The notes: a model not told the origin generated them from the sequence alone. A DNA stretch of 6,450 nt from an uncultured Microbacterium sp. (GCF_943912325.1 NZ_CALTTX010000082.1:1-6450), one strand, 5' to 3'. Counted from the first letter of the stretch, positions 1 through 5,294 are shown. Made by a program: numbers and translations.

Positions 1-622
1 CGTCGAGTTCATGCGTGATGACAACGATCGTCGTGCCGAACTCGCGGTTCACCCGCCGCAACAGTGTCAGCACGTCGGCGGTCGTCGTGGGGTCGAGCGC
101 CGAGGTCGCCTCGTCGGCGAGCAGGATCGCGGGGTTCGTCGCGAGGGCCCGGGCGATGCCGATGCGCTGCTTCTGACCGCCCGAGAGCTGGTCGGGGTAG
201 GCGTGCGCGCGATCGAGCAGCCCGACGAAGTCGAGCAGTTCGGCGACGCGCGCATCGCGCTTGGCCTTGGGCCACCCAGCGGAGCGCAGGGGATAGGCGA
301 CGTTCCCCGCCGCCGTGCGCGACGAGAATAGGTTGAACTGCTGAAAGATCATGCCGGTGCCCCGCCGAACGACGCGCACGCGCCGCTCGGGAAGCCCCGC
401 GATGTCGACGCCGTCGACCCACACGTGGCCCGACGTCACGGTTTCGAGCCCGTTGATGAGCCGCGCGAGCGTGCTCTTGCCGGCCCCGGAGTGGCCGACG
501 ATCGCGAGGATCTCGCCGCGCCGCACGTCAAAGCTGACGTCGTCGACGGCCACGGTTTCGCGGCCGTCGACGACGTAGCTCTTGCGAGCGCGATCGAGCT
601 GGATGATCGCTTCGTTCGTCAC
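1..622 (-). CDS. metN: Methionine-type ABC transporter ATP-binding protein MetN, partial (C-terminus beyond left edge)
   Basis: This is the ATPase subunit of a D/L-methionine ABC importer; it would hydrolyse ATP on the inner face of the membrane and drive the MetI permease. The visible 207 residues hold a complete nucleotide-binding core: Walker A GHSGAGKST at about 43-51, Q-loop IFQQFNLF at 92-99, signature LSGGQ at 146-150, Walker B ILLADE at 166-171, D-loop SALD at 174-177 and the H-loop histidine at 204. The MetN family is usually about 340 residues with a C-terminal NIL/ACT-like domain that binds methionine and inhibits transport; that part lies outside the window. The start is taken as GTG at 622, 4 nt after the metQ stop; the ribosome binding site is poor, so translation is probably coupled to metQ. 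The IFQQFNLFSSRTAAGNVAYPL stretch is typical of MetN. The methionine assignment leans partly on the adjacent metQ; another amino-acid substrate cannot be excluded. Confidence 0.9.
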   Translation of the reverse strand, partial: MTNEAIIQLDRARKSYVVDGRETVAVDDVSFDVRRGEILAIVGHSGAGKSTLARLINGLETVTSGHVWVDGVDIAGLPERRVRVVRRGTGMIFQQFNLFSSRTAAGNVAYPLRSAGWPKAKRDARVAELLDFVGLLDRAHAYPDQLSGGQKQRIGIARALATNPAILLADEATSALDPTTTADVLTLLRRVNREFGTTIVVITHELD

Positions 623-626
623 GTGC

Positions 627-1547
627 TTACGGCTTCGCCTTCTTCGCCGCTTCGGCGTCTTTCAGCCACTGGCGCACGTCGTTCGTCGAGACGTCGAGCA
701 CCTTGGCGGTGTTGCTCGACTCCTGCTCGATGATCTTCGTCACCGACGGGTCGTGGTAGAGCTCCCACACCTTCTGGAACACGGGGTTGTCTTCTTCGCC
801 CGGGCGCGACGCGATGATGTTGACGTACGAGCGGTCGCCCTCGGTCAGCTTCGACGGGTCGACCTCGAAGATCTGCTTGCCGATCAGGCCGGCGTCGGTC
901 GCGAAGTTGTTGTTGACGATCGCGCCCGCGATTTGCGGATCATTGAGGGCGGATGCTGTCTGGTTCGCCTCGACCGGCTCGACCGTGACCGTGCCGCCCG
1001 TGACGTCGGCGGGCGTCGGCACCGTGACATCGGCGAGGGTGATGAGCTTTGCCGCCTCGAGGACGCGCAGCGCGCGCGCCTGGTTGGTCGCGTCGTTGGG
1101 GATCGCGATGCGCGAGCCATCGGGGATCGAGGCGACATCGGTGTACTTCGTCGAATACAGCGGCAGCGGCACGATGAGCGTCGCGCCGACGACCCGCAGG
1201 TCATCGCCCGTCGCGACGTTGTGGTTCGAGAGGTAGTCGATGTGCTGGAACGCGTTGAGGTCGATCGACCCGTCGGCGAGCGCCGGGTTGGGGGTCTTGT
1301 AGTCGGTGAACGGCACGATCTGCAGGTCGATGTTCTGCTCGGCCAGGAGCTTCTGCAGGACGGGCCAGTGGCCCTGCGAAGCATCCGTCGTTCCGAGTTT
1401 CACGACGGTCTTTTCGCTCGATGCTGCCGTCAGGCGCGGGATCACGATGGCCGCAATGATCGCGAGCACGGCGACGACGGCGATCGCGATACCGATCGCG
1501 AGGCCGCGACGCTTGGGCTTGTCGGGCAGGACGGGGGCGGTAGACAT
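627..1547 (-). CDS. metQ: MetQ/NlpA-family substrate-binding protein with N-terminal membrane anchor
   Basis: This is the extracellular substrate-binding component of a methionine-type ABC importer (306 aa, usual family length 270-310). Residues 15-37 form one hydrophobic membrane segment after a basic stretch (KPKRR). The NlpA domain runs from about 47 to 300 and opens with VVKLGTTDASQ; the DLNAFQHIDYL motif at 97-107 is characteristic of the family. The oddity is that no cysteine follows the hydrophobic segment (it reads IPRLTAASSEK), so the usual lipoprotein anchor is absent; the protein is either held by its N-terminal helix or cleaved and released. The ATG at 1547 is supported by AAGGAG five bases upstream. 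It is first in the operon, with metN 4 nt downstream; MetI would be expected next. Family assignment is firm; the exact ligand (L-Met, D-Met or methionine sulfoxide) is not readable from sequence. Confidence 0.93.
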   Translation of the reverse strand: MSTAPVLPDKPKRRGLAIGIAIAVVAVLAIIAAIVIPRLTAASSEKTVVKLGTTDASQGHWPVLQKLLAEQNIDLQIVPFTDYKTPNPALADGSIDLNAFQHIDYLSNHNVATGDDLRVVGATLIVPLPLYSTKYTDVASIPDGSRIAIPNDATNQARALRVLEAAKLITLADVTVPTPADVTGGTVTVEPVEANQTASALNDPQIAGAIVNNNFATDAGLIGKQIFEVDPSKLTEGDRSYVNIIASRPGEEDNPVFQKVWELYHDPSVTKIIEQESSNTAKVLDVSTNDVRQWLKDAEAAKKAKP

Positions 1548-1558
1548 TCTTGCTCCTT

Positions 1559-1598
1559 GCTGTGGGGCTCGCGAGGGCTGAAGCGCTGTGGGCTGTGG
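1559..1598 (-). repeat. Three copies of CCACAGC in the metQ leader
   Basis: The heptamer GCTGTGG (CCACAGC in the metQ mRNA) occurs at 1559-1565, 1585-1591 and 1592-1598, all within the 55 nt upstream of the metQ start. The first copy directly precedes the Shine-Dalgarno AAGGAG. Two copies are directly adjacent. The repeats could be a protein-binding or RNA element controlling metQ, or chance in GC-rich DNA. Confidence 0.35.
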
Positions 1599-1618
1599 CT
1601 CGCTGGGGACTTCTCCAC

Positions 1619-1647
1619 GCTATGAACCGGCTGAATGCTCGCCAAAA
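1619..1647 (-). promoter_or_regulatory. Weak candidate promoter for metQN
   Basis: On the minus strand CATAGC (1624-1619) could act as a -10 box, with TTTTGG (1647-1642) 17 bases upstream, or TTGGCG (1645-1640) at 15. It is the most AT-rich spot in the leader of metQ and would leave a 5' UTR of roughly 65 nt. The match to consensus is poor and this is inference only. I saw no recognisable SAM riboswitch core in the leader. Confidence 0.22.
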
Positions 1648-1705
1648 CGCGTGACGTCCCGTGTCTCCGCATGACGCAACCCGGGTGCGCCGCGTGTCAC
1701 GCACG

Positions 1706-1756
1706 AACGACGAAACCCACACGCCCCGGTGCGGGGATCGTGTGGGTTTCGTCGTT
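1706..1756 (-). terminator. Perfect 18-bp inverted repeat, terminator after the DUF3073 gene
   Basis: The arms at 1706-1723 and 1739-1756 are exact reverse complements, with an inner CCCC/GGGG pairing (1724-1727 with 1733-1736) and a small loop. Each arm has an AAACCC / GGGTTT core, so the hairpin carries its own U-containing 3' side in either direction; no separate long T-run follows. It lies 18 bases beyond the DUF3073 stop and well upstream of the metQ start, so it most likely terminates the DUF3073 transcript and insulates metQ. By symmetry it could work in both directions. Confidence 0.8.
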
Positions 1757-1773
1757 ACGAATCGTCAGGCGCG

Positions 1774-1962
1774 TTACGACAGCGCCTTTTCGTCTTCGTC
1801 TTCGTCGTCGTACTCGTCAGCCCACTTGTCGACGAACTCGTCTGCCGGCGCGTCGGCATGGCCGAGCTCGCGCTGCAGAGCGTTGAAGTTCACGTTGTAG
1901 GTGTCGTACTTCAGATCGCGCGCGATCTTGGTGTGCTTCGCCTTTTGACGGCCACGCCCCAT
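1774..1962 (-). CDS. Small DUF3073 family protein
   Basis: A 62-residue protein of the DUF3073 family, found in Actinobacteria and of unknown function. The N-terminal block MGRGRQKAKHTKIARDLKY is basic and matches the family opening; the middle (FNALQRELG) is the other recognisable block; the C-terminus is strongly acidic (DEYDDEDEDE at about 49-58). The charge split suggests a soluble cytoplasmic protein that may touch nucleic acid or ribosomes, but that is inference. The ATG at 1962 is preferred over an in-frame GTG at 1977 because GAGGGGG sits six bases before it, and the GTG would lie upstream of that site in a stretch the family does not have. It appears to be a single-gene unit: a terminator hairpin lies downstream (1706-1756), another hairpin separates it from padR (2105-2132), and a promoter-like stretch lies at about 2038-2058. 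Confidence 0.88.
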   Translation of the reverse strand: MGRGRQKAKHTKIARDLKYDTYNVNFNALQRELGHADAPADEFVDKWADEYDDEDEDEKALS

Positions 1963-1986
1963 GCGAGACCCCCTCACGAGATTTCG

Positions 1987-2007
1987 GTCGAGATGCTGCG
2001 TCTCGAC
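1987..2007 (-). promoter_or_regulatory. Hairpin in the 5' leader of the DUF3073 gene
   Basis: The arms GTCGAGA (1987-1993) and TCTCGAC (2001-2007) are perfectly complementary around a 7-nt loop. The hairpin would form in the mRNA leader about 10 nt before the GAGGGGG ribosome binding site. It could affect mRNA stability or translation, or be a protein-binding palindrome. It is not positioned to hide the ribosome binding site directly. Confidence 0.45.
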
Positions 2008-2020
2008 GCATTCACGGATA

Positions 2021-2033
2021 CCGGGTTACCCGG
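2021..2033. promoter_or_regulatory. Palindrome CCGGGT-T-ACCCGG upstream of the DUF3073 gene
   Basis: A 13-base palindrome with 6-bp arms and a single central base. It lies just downstream of the candidate -10 boxes, in the position of a repressor operator or early leader hairpin. No regulator that recognises this sequence is apparent to me. Confidence 0.4.
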
Positions 2034-2037
2034 GGAA

Positions 2038-2058
2038 AGAATAGGACTGAGAATACCA
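2038..2058 (-). promoter_or_regulatory. Candidate extended -10 promoter of the DUF3073 gene
   Basis: On the minus strand TGGTATTCT (2058-2050) looks like an extended -10 (TGN plus TATTCT). A second TATTCT follows at 2043-2038, 12 bases further. No good -35 hexamer lies at 16-18 bases from either, so a TG-dependent promoter is the better reading. Transcription would start near 2030-2045, giving a leader of about 70-80 nt that includes the 1987-2007 hairpin. Confidence 0.38.
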
Positions 2059-2104
2059 CGGCACGCCCCGAACCAGCCGCGATCGCGGCCCGGCGCGTCT
2101 ACGA

Positions 2105-2132
2105 TGCACCCGCCGCGCGGCCGGTGGGTGCA
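2105..2132 (-). terminator. Stem-loop after padR, possible terminator
   Basis: The arms TGCACCC (2105-2111) and GGGTGCA (2126-2132) pair perfectly, and CCG/CGG extends the stem inward past one weak pair, leaving a 6-nt loop. It starts about 15 bases past the padR stop codon. There is no T-run after it on the minus strand, so it may be a Rho-independent terminator of the T-poor kind seen in high-GC bacteria, or only a 3' stabilising hairpin. Confidence 0.45.
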
Positions 2133-2146
2133 CGAGAGGACGCCGA

Positions 2147-2779
2147 TCAGCGCTCGGCGAGAGCGCGAGCGAGGGCGGTGGATGCTTCGTCCAACCGCGC
2201 TCGCAACGCGTCGACGGTCGCGGGGGTGACCGTGCCGCCGCGCGCGGCGTGGCTGCGCAGGTCGGCGCGCACGCGCGAGCGGAACTCGGCGAGGATCACG
2301 TCGGCACGCGACACCTCGGCGCGCGTGCGGGCGCGGTCGTCGTCGGCGAATGCCGAGCCGCTCGTGCCGCCGGCTTCTGCATCCGGGCGCGCGGGCGCCT
2401 CGCGCGCCGCGGCGAGGTCTGCCTTGAGGCTCCGCATCGCTTCGCGGACGCTGCCGCGCACCTCGTCGGCGATGAGGCGCACGCTGTCGGCGAGCCCGCG
2501 CTCGATATCGGCGAGGTCGCCCTCGCGCGCCGAAACCTCGGCGTGACCGGCATCGGTGATCTCATAAACGGTCTTGCGGCCGTCGGTCGTCTTGGTGACG
2601 AGTCCCTCGGCTTCGAGCTTCGACAGCCGCGGATAGATCGTGCCGGCGCTCGGCGTGTAGGTGCCGCCCGTGCGCTCGGTCAGCGCCTGGATCAGGTCGT
2701 AGCCGTGGCGCGGCATCTCGTCGAGCAGCCGCAGCAGATAGAGGCGCAGATCGCCGTGCGAGAAGACGGCGGGAGTCAC
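2147..2779 (-). CDS. PadR family transcriptional regulator
   Basis: A 210-residue cytoplasmic DNA-binding regulator. Residues about 10-82 form the PadR winged helix: RLYLLRLLDEMPRHGYDLIQAL, the hallmark PSAGTIYPRLSKLEAEGLV at about 43-61, and the wing DGRKTVYEITDAG at 66-78. Residues 83-210 are mostly charged, alanine-rich helix and resemble the longer C-terminal dimerisation/effector region of subfamily-1 PadR proteins, with a probably disordered stretch (PARPDAEAGGTSGSAF) near 130-145. It starts with GTG at 2779, overlapping the TGA of the upstream DUF4097 gene as GTGA, with GAGG seven bases before it; the two genes should be co-translated. PadR proteins usually repress their own operon and bind AT-rich palindromes; two such palindromes lie in the operon promoter at 3649-3698. 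The inducing signal is not readable from the sequence. Confidence 0.93.
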   Translation of the reverse strand: MTPAVFSHGDLRLYLLRLLDEMPRHGYDLIQALTERTGGTYTPSAGTIYPRLSKLEAEGLVTKTTDGRKTVYEITDAGHAEVSAREGDLADIERGLADSVRLIADEVRGSVREAMRSLKADLAAAREAPARPDAEAGGTSGSAFADDDRARTRAEVSRADVILAEFRSRVRADLRSHAARGGTVTPATVDALRARLDEASTALARALAER

Positions 2780-3633
2780 GCGTCGACCTCGGCAGAGGGG
2801 GTGGATGCTTCGACCCCGCGTCGCACGACCGTGAGCGAGCCCGACACCGAGTGCAGCGACACGTCGACGAACGAGCCCGCGAGCTCGCCCACGGTGTCGG
2901 TCCAGTTGGTCGGGCCGGTGCCCGAGCGGCGCACGCCGTCGATCGTGATGCGCGCGGAGGCGCTGCGCGCAACATACTTCGCGGCGAGGTCGTCGTCGAG
3001 GCGGAGGGTCGTGTCACCCGAGACCGAGTTGATCGCGACGCGCGAGATCGGCCCCGAGGCATCCACGATCGCATCTCCCGAAACAGTGTCGACGGACACG
3101 GCCGTCAGTGCGCCGGATGCCGTGATGTCGCCCGAAACGGTGTTGGCGCTGACGCGCCCCCTGACGCCGCGGGCTTGCACGCCGCCCGAGACGGTGTTGA
3201 GGGTGAGGTCGCCGTCGATCCCGTCGACGATCAGGTCGCCCGAGACGGTGTTGAGGCGTGCGTCGTTCGCAAGTCCCGCGACGAGGCCGGTCGCCGAAAC
3301 GACACCGAGCGTGAGGGCCACGGCACGGGGCACGGCGACGCTCACTTCGGCGCGAGGGCCGCCGGAACCGAAGTTGCGGAACACCTCGAGAAAGTTGTCC
3401 CACCCGAGCTGCGGGTGGTCGATCTCGAGCCGGTCGCCGGTGCGCTCGATGCGCAGGTCTTTAACGGTGACGCCGTGCACTTCGACGCGCGTGAACGCTT
3501 CGTCGTGTGCGACCACGTCGACCTGGCCGCCGACGAGGCCGATCTTGAGCGAGCGGATGTCGTCGATGTCGATGACGCGCGACTCGCCCGGCTGGATGAG
3601 CCACTTGGCGTCGGGGATCGAGGGCGGGGTCAT
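2776..3633 (-). CDS. DUF4097 family beta-solenoid repeat protein
   Basis: A 285-residue protein whose C-terminal two thirds are built from short beta repeats ending in T/S-V-S-G-D: copies at about 128-133, 146-151, 164-169, 182-187, 202-207 and a last degenerate one at 261-266. The 18-residue period predicts a right-handed parallel beta-solenoid, as in the DUF4097 (adhesin-like) family. The N-terminal part (about 11-105) is a non-repetitive beta domain opening with WLIQPGESRVIDI. I see no signal peptide, lipobox or membrane helix, so as read it is cytoplasmic. The biochemical role of the family is unknown; it often sits beside PadR regulators or membrane-stress genes. The ATG at 3633 is chosen over one at 3648 because GAGAGGA lies six bases before it, whereas the earlier ATG has no ribosome binding site. 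It is the first gene of the operon with padR and is transcribed from the promoter at 3678-3705. Confidence 0.88.
   Translation of the reverse strand: MTPPSIPDAKWLIQPGESRVIDIDDIRSLKIGLVGGQVDVVAHDEAFTRVEVHGVTVKDLRIERTGDRLEIDHPQLGWDNFLEVFRNFGSGGPRAEVSVAVPRAVALTLGVVSATGLVAGLANDARLNTVSGDLIVDGIDGDLTLNTVSGGVQARGVRGRVSANTVSGDITASGALTAVSVDTVSGDAIVDASGPISRVAINSVSGDTTLRLDDDLAAKYVARSASARITIDGVRRSGTGPTNWTDTVGELAGSFVDVSLHSVSGSLTVVRRGVEASTPSAEVDA
3017..3254 (-). repeat. Internal DNA repeats of about 54 bp coding the VSGD solenoid turns
   Basis: The motif CCCGA(A/G)AC(C/A/G)G(A/T)GTT recurs, with minor variation, starting at 3017, 3077, 3131, 3185 and 3239: one 60-bp step then three exact 54-bp steps. The last two copies are identical over at least 15 bases. 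The period equals 18 codons, so these are coding repeats of the DUF4097 protein and not an independent element. They could let the gene gain or lose turns by recombination. Confidence 0.8.
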
Positions 3634-3648
3634 GAGGAGTCCTCTCAT

Positions 3649-3662
3649 CGAGATATATCGCG
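3649..3662. promoter_or_regulatory. Putative PadR operator, site 1 (downstream of transcription start)
   Basis: CGAGATATATCGCG is a palindrome with one mismatched pair around GATATATC. It shares its 3' ten bases (ATATATCGCG) with site 2 and lies in the 5' leader just before the DUF4097 ribosome binding site, about 10-23 bases after the predicted transcription start. The centre-to-centre distance to site 2 is 36 bp. The link to the PadR encoded in the same operon is inferred from position and from the AT-rich palindromes typical of that family. Confidence 0.6.
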
Positions 3663-3677
3663 TTTTCGCGGTGACTC

Positions 3678-3705
3678 ACGATAACACGATATATCGCGAT
3701 TGCAA
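3678..3705 (-). promoter_or_regulatory. Promoter of the DUF4097-padR operon
   Basis: On the minus strand TTGCAA (3705-3700) serves as the -35 and TATCGT (3683-3678) as the -10, with a 16-bp spacer and a TG one base before the -10 (TGTTATCGT). Each hexamer matches consensus at four of six positions. The start would fall near 3671, giving a leader of about 37 nt. The boxes frame operator site 2. Confidence 0.55.
3685..3698. promoter_or_regulatory. Putative PadR operator, site 2 (between -35 and -10)
   Basis: CACGATATATCGCG contains the perfect 10-bp palindrome CGATATATCG at 3687-3696. It fills the spacer between the predicted -35 (3705-3700) and -10 (3683-3678) boxes, so a bound dimer would block RNA polymerase. 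Position and similarity to site 1 make it the best candidate for PadR autoregulation. Confidence 0.65.
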
Positions 3706-3789
3706 CAGGATGCTCGTGGTGCCGGGCACATCGTCATTGGTCCTGCTTCTGTTGCGCGCAGCGCAGCGGCGGTAGCGGACCCGGACACA

Positions 3790-3824
3790 CGAATGCCCCG
3801 GCCTGATCATGGCCGGGGCATTCG
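3790..3824 (-). terminator. 14-bp perfect stem terminator downstream of the small membrane protein gene
   Basis: The arms CGAATGCCCCGGCC (3790-3803) and its exact complement (3811-3824) flank a 7-base loop. It lies about 80 bases past the 53-aa gene stop codon and upstream of the DUF4097 promoter, so it probably ends the small gene's transcript and insulates the operon. The GAATGCC / GGCATTC ends give some U content on the 3' side but no T-run follows. Confidence 0.75.
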
Positions 3825-3906
3825 CTGACCGATGCGCGGGGGGAGCGGCATCGGGGGGAGGGGAGTCGACGTGCACCCTATTCACGTCGCTCCCGAAGTT
3901 GTGCGA

Positions 3907-4068
3907 CTACTTCGCCCCGCCGCGGATAACGCGGAACAGGAACACGATGAGCGCGATCAGACCGACGACGACGGCGACCCAGAGCAGCCACTGGGCGGAT
4001 GCGCTGAGGCCGCTCGTGATCGCGATGACGATCGCGACGACGATGATGATGAGCAGAGCGATGTTCAT
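3907..4068 (-). CDS. Small 53-aa hypothetical membrane protein
   Basis: A 53-residue protein made of two hydrophobic helices, about 3-19 (IALLIIIVVAIVIAITS) and 26-46 (QWLLWVAVVVGLIALIVFLF), joined by a short polar turn (GLSASA) and ending in a basic tail RVIRGGAK. The tail would favour both ends facing the cytoplasm. I do not recognise a named family. The start is well fixed: a near-perfect AGGAGGT (4079-4073) lies four bases before the ATG at 4068, an unusually strong site for this window, suggesting high translation. It is monocistronic, divergent from the topoisomerase gene, and followed by the 3790-3824 hairpin. Small two-helix proteins like this can be stress-induced membrane factors or partners of larger membrane proteins; nothing in the sequence decides between these. 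Confidence 0.78.
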   Translation of the reverse strand: MNIALLIIIVVAIVIAITSGLSASAQWLLWVAVVVGLIALIVFLFRVIRGGAK

Positions 4069-4072
4069 GAGA

Positions 4073-4079
4073 ACCTCCT
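4073..4079 (-). promoter_or_regulatory. Strong Shine-Dalgarno of the 53-aa membrane protein
   Basis: AGGAGGT on the minus strand, four bases before the ATG at 4068. It fixes the start of this small gene and rules out the longer upstream reading, which would begin at about 4305 and contain no membrane protein features in its first 79 residues. Confidence 0.8.
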
Positions 4080-4322
4080 GGTTGCCGGCCTCGTCGCGGG
4101 CGATCGATCCGTCCTCGACCGCTCCAGCGCCGTGCCTGGGGCAACTGTGACACCGCCGTGTTCCGCCCGCCCCACCCTTGACCGCGGCCCGCCGATGCGC
4201 TACGCGTGCGAACGCATACGTACGGGAGCGCACCATGTGACCGTTGTCAAGTCCCGGCGCGCATGTGATGCGAGTGCATAGGGTGAGCGAACCGTCGATG
4301 AACACAGGGGAGGGATGCCGAG

Positions 4323-5294
4323 ATGTTGCGCTTGAACACGGCCGATCCCGCCCACGACCTGGGCTATGCGCGCACGCGGGCGGGCCGAGGCTTCAGCTAC
4401 GCCACCCCGCGCGGTGCGACGCCGAACCGCCGTGACCGCGCTCGCATCGACGCGCTCGTGCTTCCCCCGGCGTGGACCGATGTGTGGATCGCCCGCGACC
4501 CCCTCGCGCACATCCAGGCGGTCGGAACCGACGAGGCGGGGCGACGCCAGTACCGCTACCACGAGGCGTGGTCGGCGGGTCGAGCGAAGAAGAAGTTCGT
4601 ACGAGCCCTCGCGCTTGCCGAAGCACTGCCCCGCGCTCGCGGACGCGTCACGACGGCGCTTCGACGCCCGCAGCTCGACCGCGAACGCGTGCTCGCCGTC
4701 GCTTTCCGCCTGCTCGATGCGGGCGCTCCGCGGGTCGGCTCGGCGCGATATCTCGTGCGTCACGGCAGTCGCGGGCTGACGACGCTGAAGCGATCGGATG
4801 CCACGGTCTCGGGCGACACCGTCACGCTGAGCTTCCGCGCGAAGGGCGGCGTGCAGGCGCACCTCGAAATCACCGACGCCGATCTGGCGCGCGCGGTCGA
4901 CGAACTGCGGCGCGGGCGCCCGTCAGCGCAGCTCCTCGCCTACCGCAAGGGTGGCCGCCGCGTCGGGATCGACGCGAGCGACGTCAACGCGCACGTGTGC
5001 GCGCTCACGGGCGGGCCGTTCACGGCGAAGGACTTCCGCACGCTCCGCGGCACGGTCGTTGCTGCCATGGCGCTCGCGGTCGCGGCGACGGGCTGCGCGG
5101 CGAAGCCGACCAAACGTGAGCGCGAGTCCTGCGAGCGCGAAGCCGTCAAGGCTGCGGCGCTCGCTCTCGGCAACACCGTCGCGGTCGCCCGATCGAGCTA
5201 CATCGACCCGCGGATCTTCCTGCGTTACACGCAGGGCCGGCTGATATCCGAGGGTCGCACGCCGGAAGCGGCACTGCGCGAACTGCTCGCGTGA
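4323..5294 (+). CDS. DNA topoisomerase IB (poxvirus/bacterial type)
   Basis: A 323-residue type IB topoisomerase, which relaxes supercoiled DNA by nicking one strand through a 3'-phosphotyrosine, without ATP. Family blocks appear in order: PPAWTDVWI at 48-56, QYRYHEAW at 77-84 with KKKFVRALALAEALPRAR at 89-106 (end of the N-terminal beta domain), PRVG at 136-139, GLTTL at 151-155, FRAKGG at 171-176, TAKDFRTLRGT at 234-244, and ALGNTVAVARSSYIDPRI at 281-298. The probable active site is R137, K174, R239, N284 and the nucleophile Y293; the histidine of the poxvirus enzyme is replaced by asparagine, as in other bacterial members. The length is normal and all key residues are present, so it should be active. 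ATG 4323 follows GGGGAGGG at an eight-base spacing. It stands alone on the plus strand; such genes are accessory in bacteria and often spread laterally, but its codon use looks like its neighbours'. Confidence 0.93.
   Translation: MLRLNTADPAHDLGYARTRAGRGFSYATPRGATPNRRDRARIDALVLPPAWTDVWIARDPLAHIQAVGTDEAGRRQYRYHEAWSAGRAKKKFVRALALAEALPRARGRVTTALRRPQLDRERVLAVAFRLLDAGAPRVGSARYLVRHGSRGLTTLKRSDATVSGDTVTLSFRAKGGVQAHLEITDADLARAVDELRRGRPSAQLLAYRKGGRRVGIDASDVNAHVCALTGGPFTAKDFRTLRGTVVAAMALAVAATGCAAKPTKRERESCEREAVKAAALALGNTVAVARSSYIDPRIFLRYTQGRLISEGRTPEAALRELLA

Noticed and set aside
582..1625. Plus-strand open frame of 347 codons opposite metQ
   Set aside because: Arg/Asp-rich translation with no domain features; the opposite strand encodes a clear MetQ protein with a good ribosome binding site.
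1548..1700. SAM riboswitch ahead of metQ
   Set aside because: I looked for the conserved core of SAM-I and SAM-IV type riboswitches in the leader and could not find it; only the heptamer repeats stand out.
1963..1977. GTG at 1977 as start of the DUF3073 protein
   Set aside because: Its codons overlap the GAGGGGG ribosome binding site of the ATG at 1962, and the family begins with MGRGR.
3634..3648. Upstream ATG at 3648 as start of the DUF4097 protein
   Set aside because: It has no ribosome binding site, and the five extra residues cover the GAGAGGA site that serves the ATG at 3633.
2249..3775. Long plus-strand open frame of 508 codons
   Set aside because: It is antisense to padR and the DUF4097 gene, whose proteins match known families. 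The plus-strand translation is Arg/Ala/Ser/Thr-rich low-complexity sequence, the usual shadow in GC-rich DNA.
4178..4206. Plus-strand TTGACC-17-TACGCG as promoter of the topoisomerase gene
   Set aside because: The -10 matches only the first two consensus bases and the start would lie over 100 nt from the gene; not strong enough to list.
4245..4250. Perfect TTGACA on the minus strand as -35 of the 53-aa gene
   Set aside because: No acceptable -10 box lies 15-19 bases downstream (the sequence there is CCCGTACG-like), and it would leave a leader of over 140 nt.
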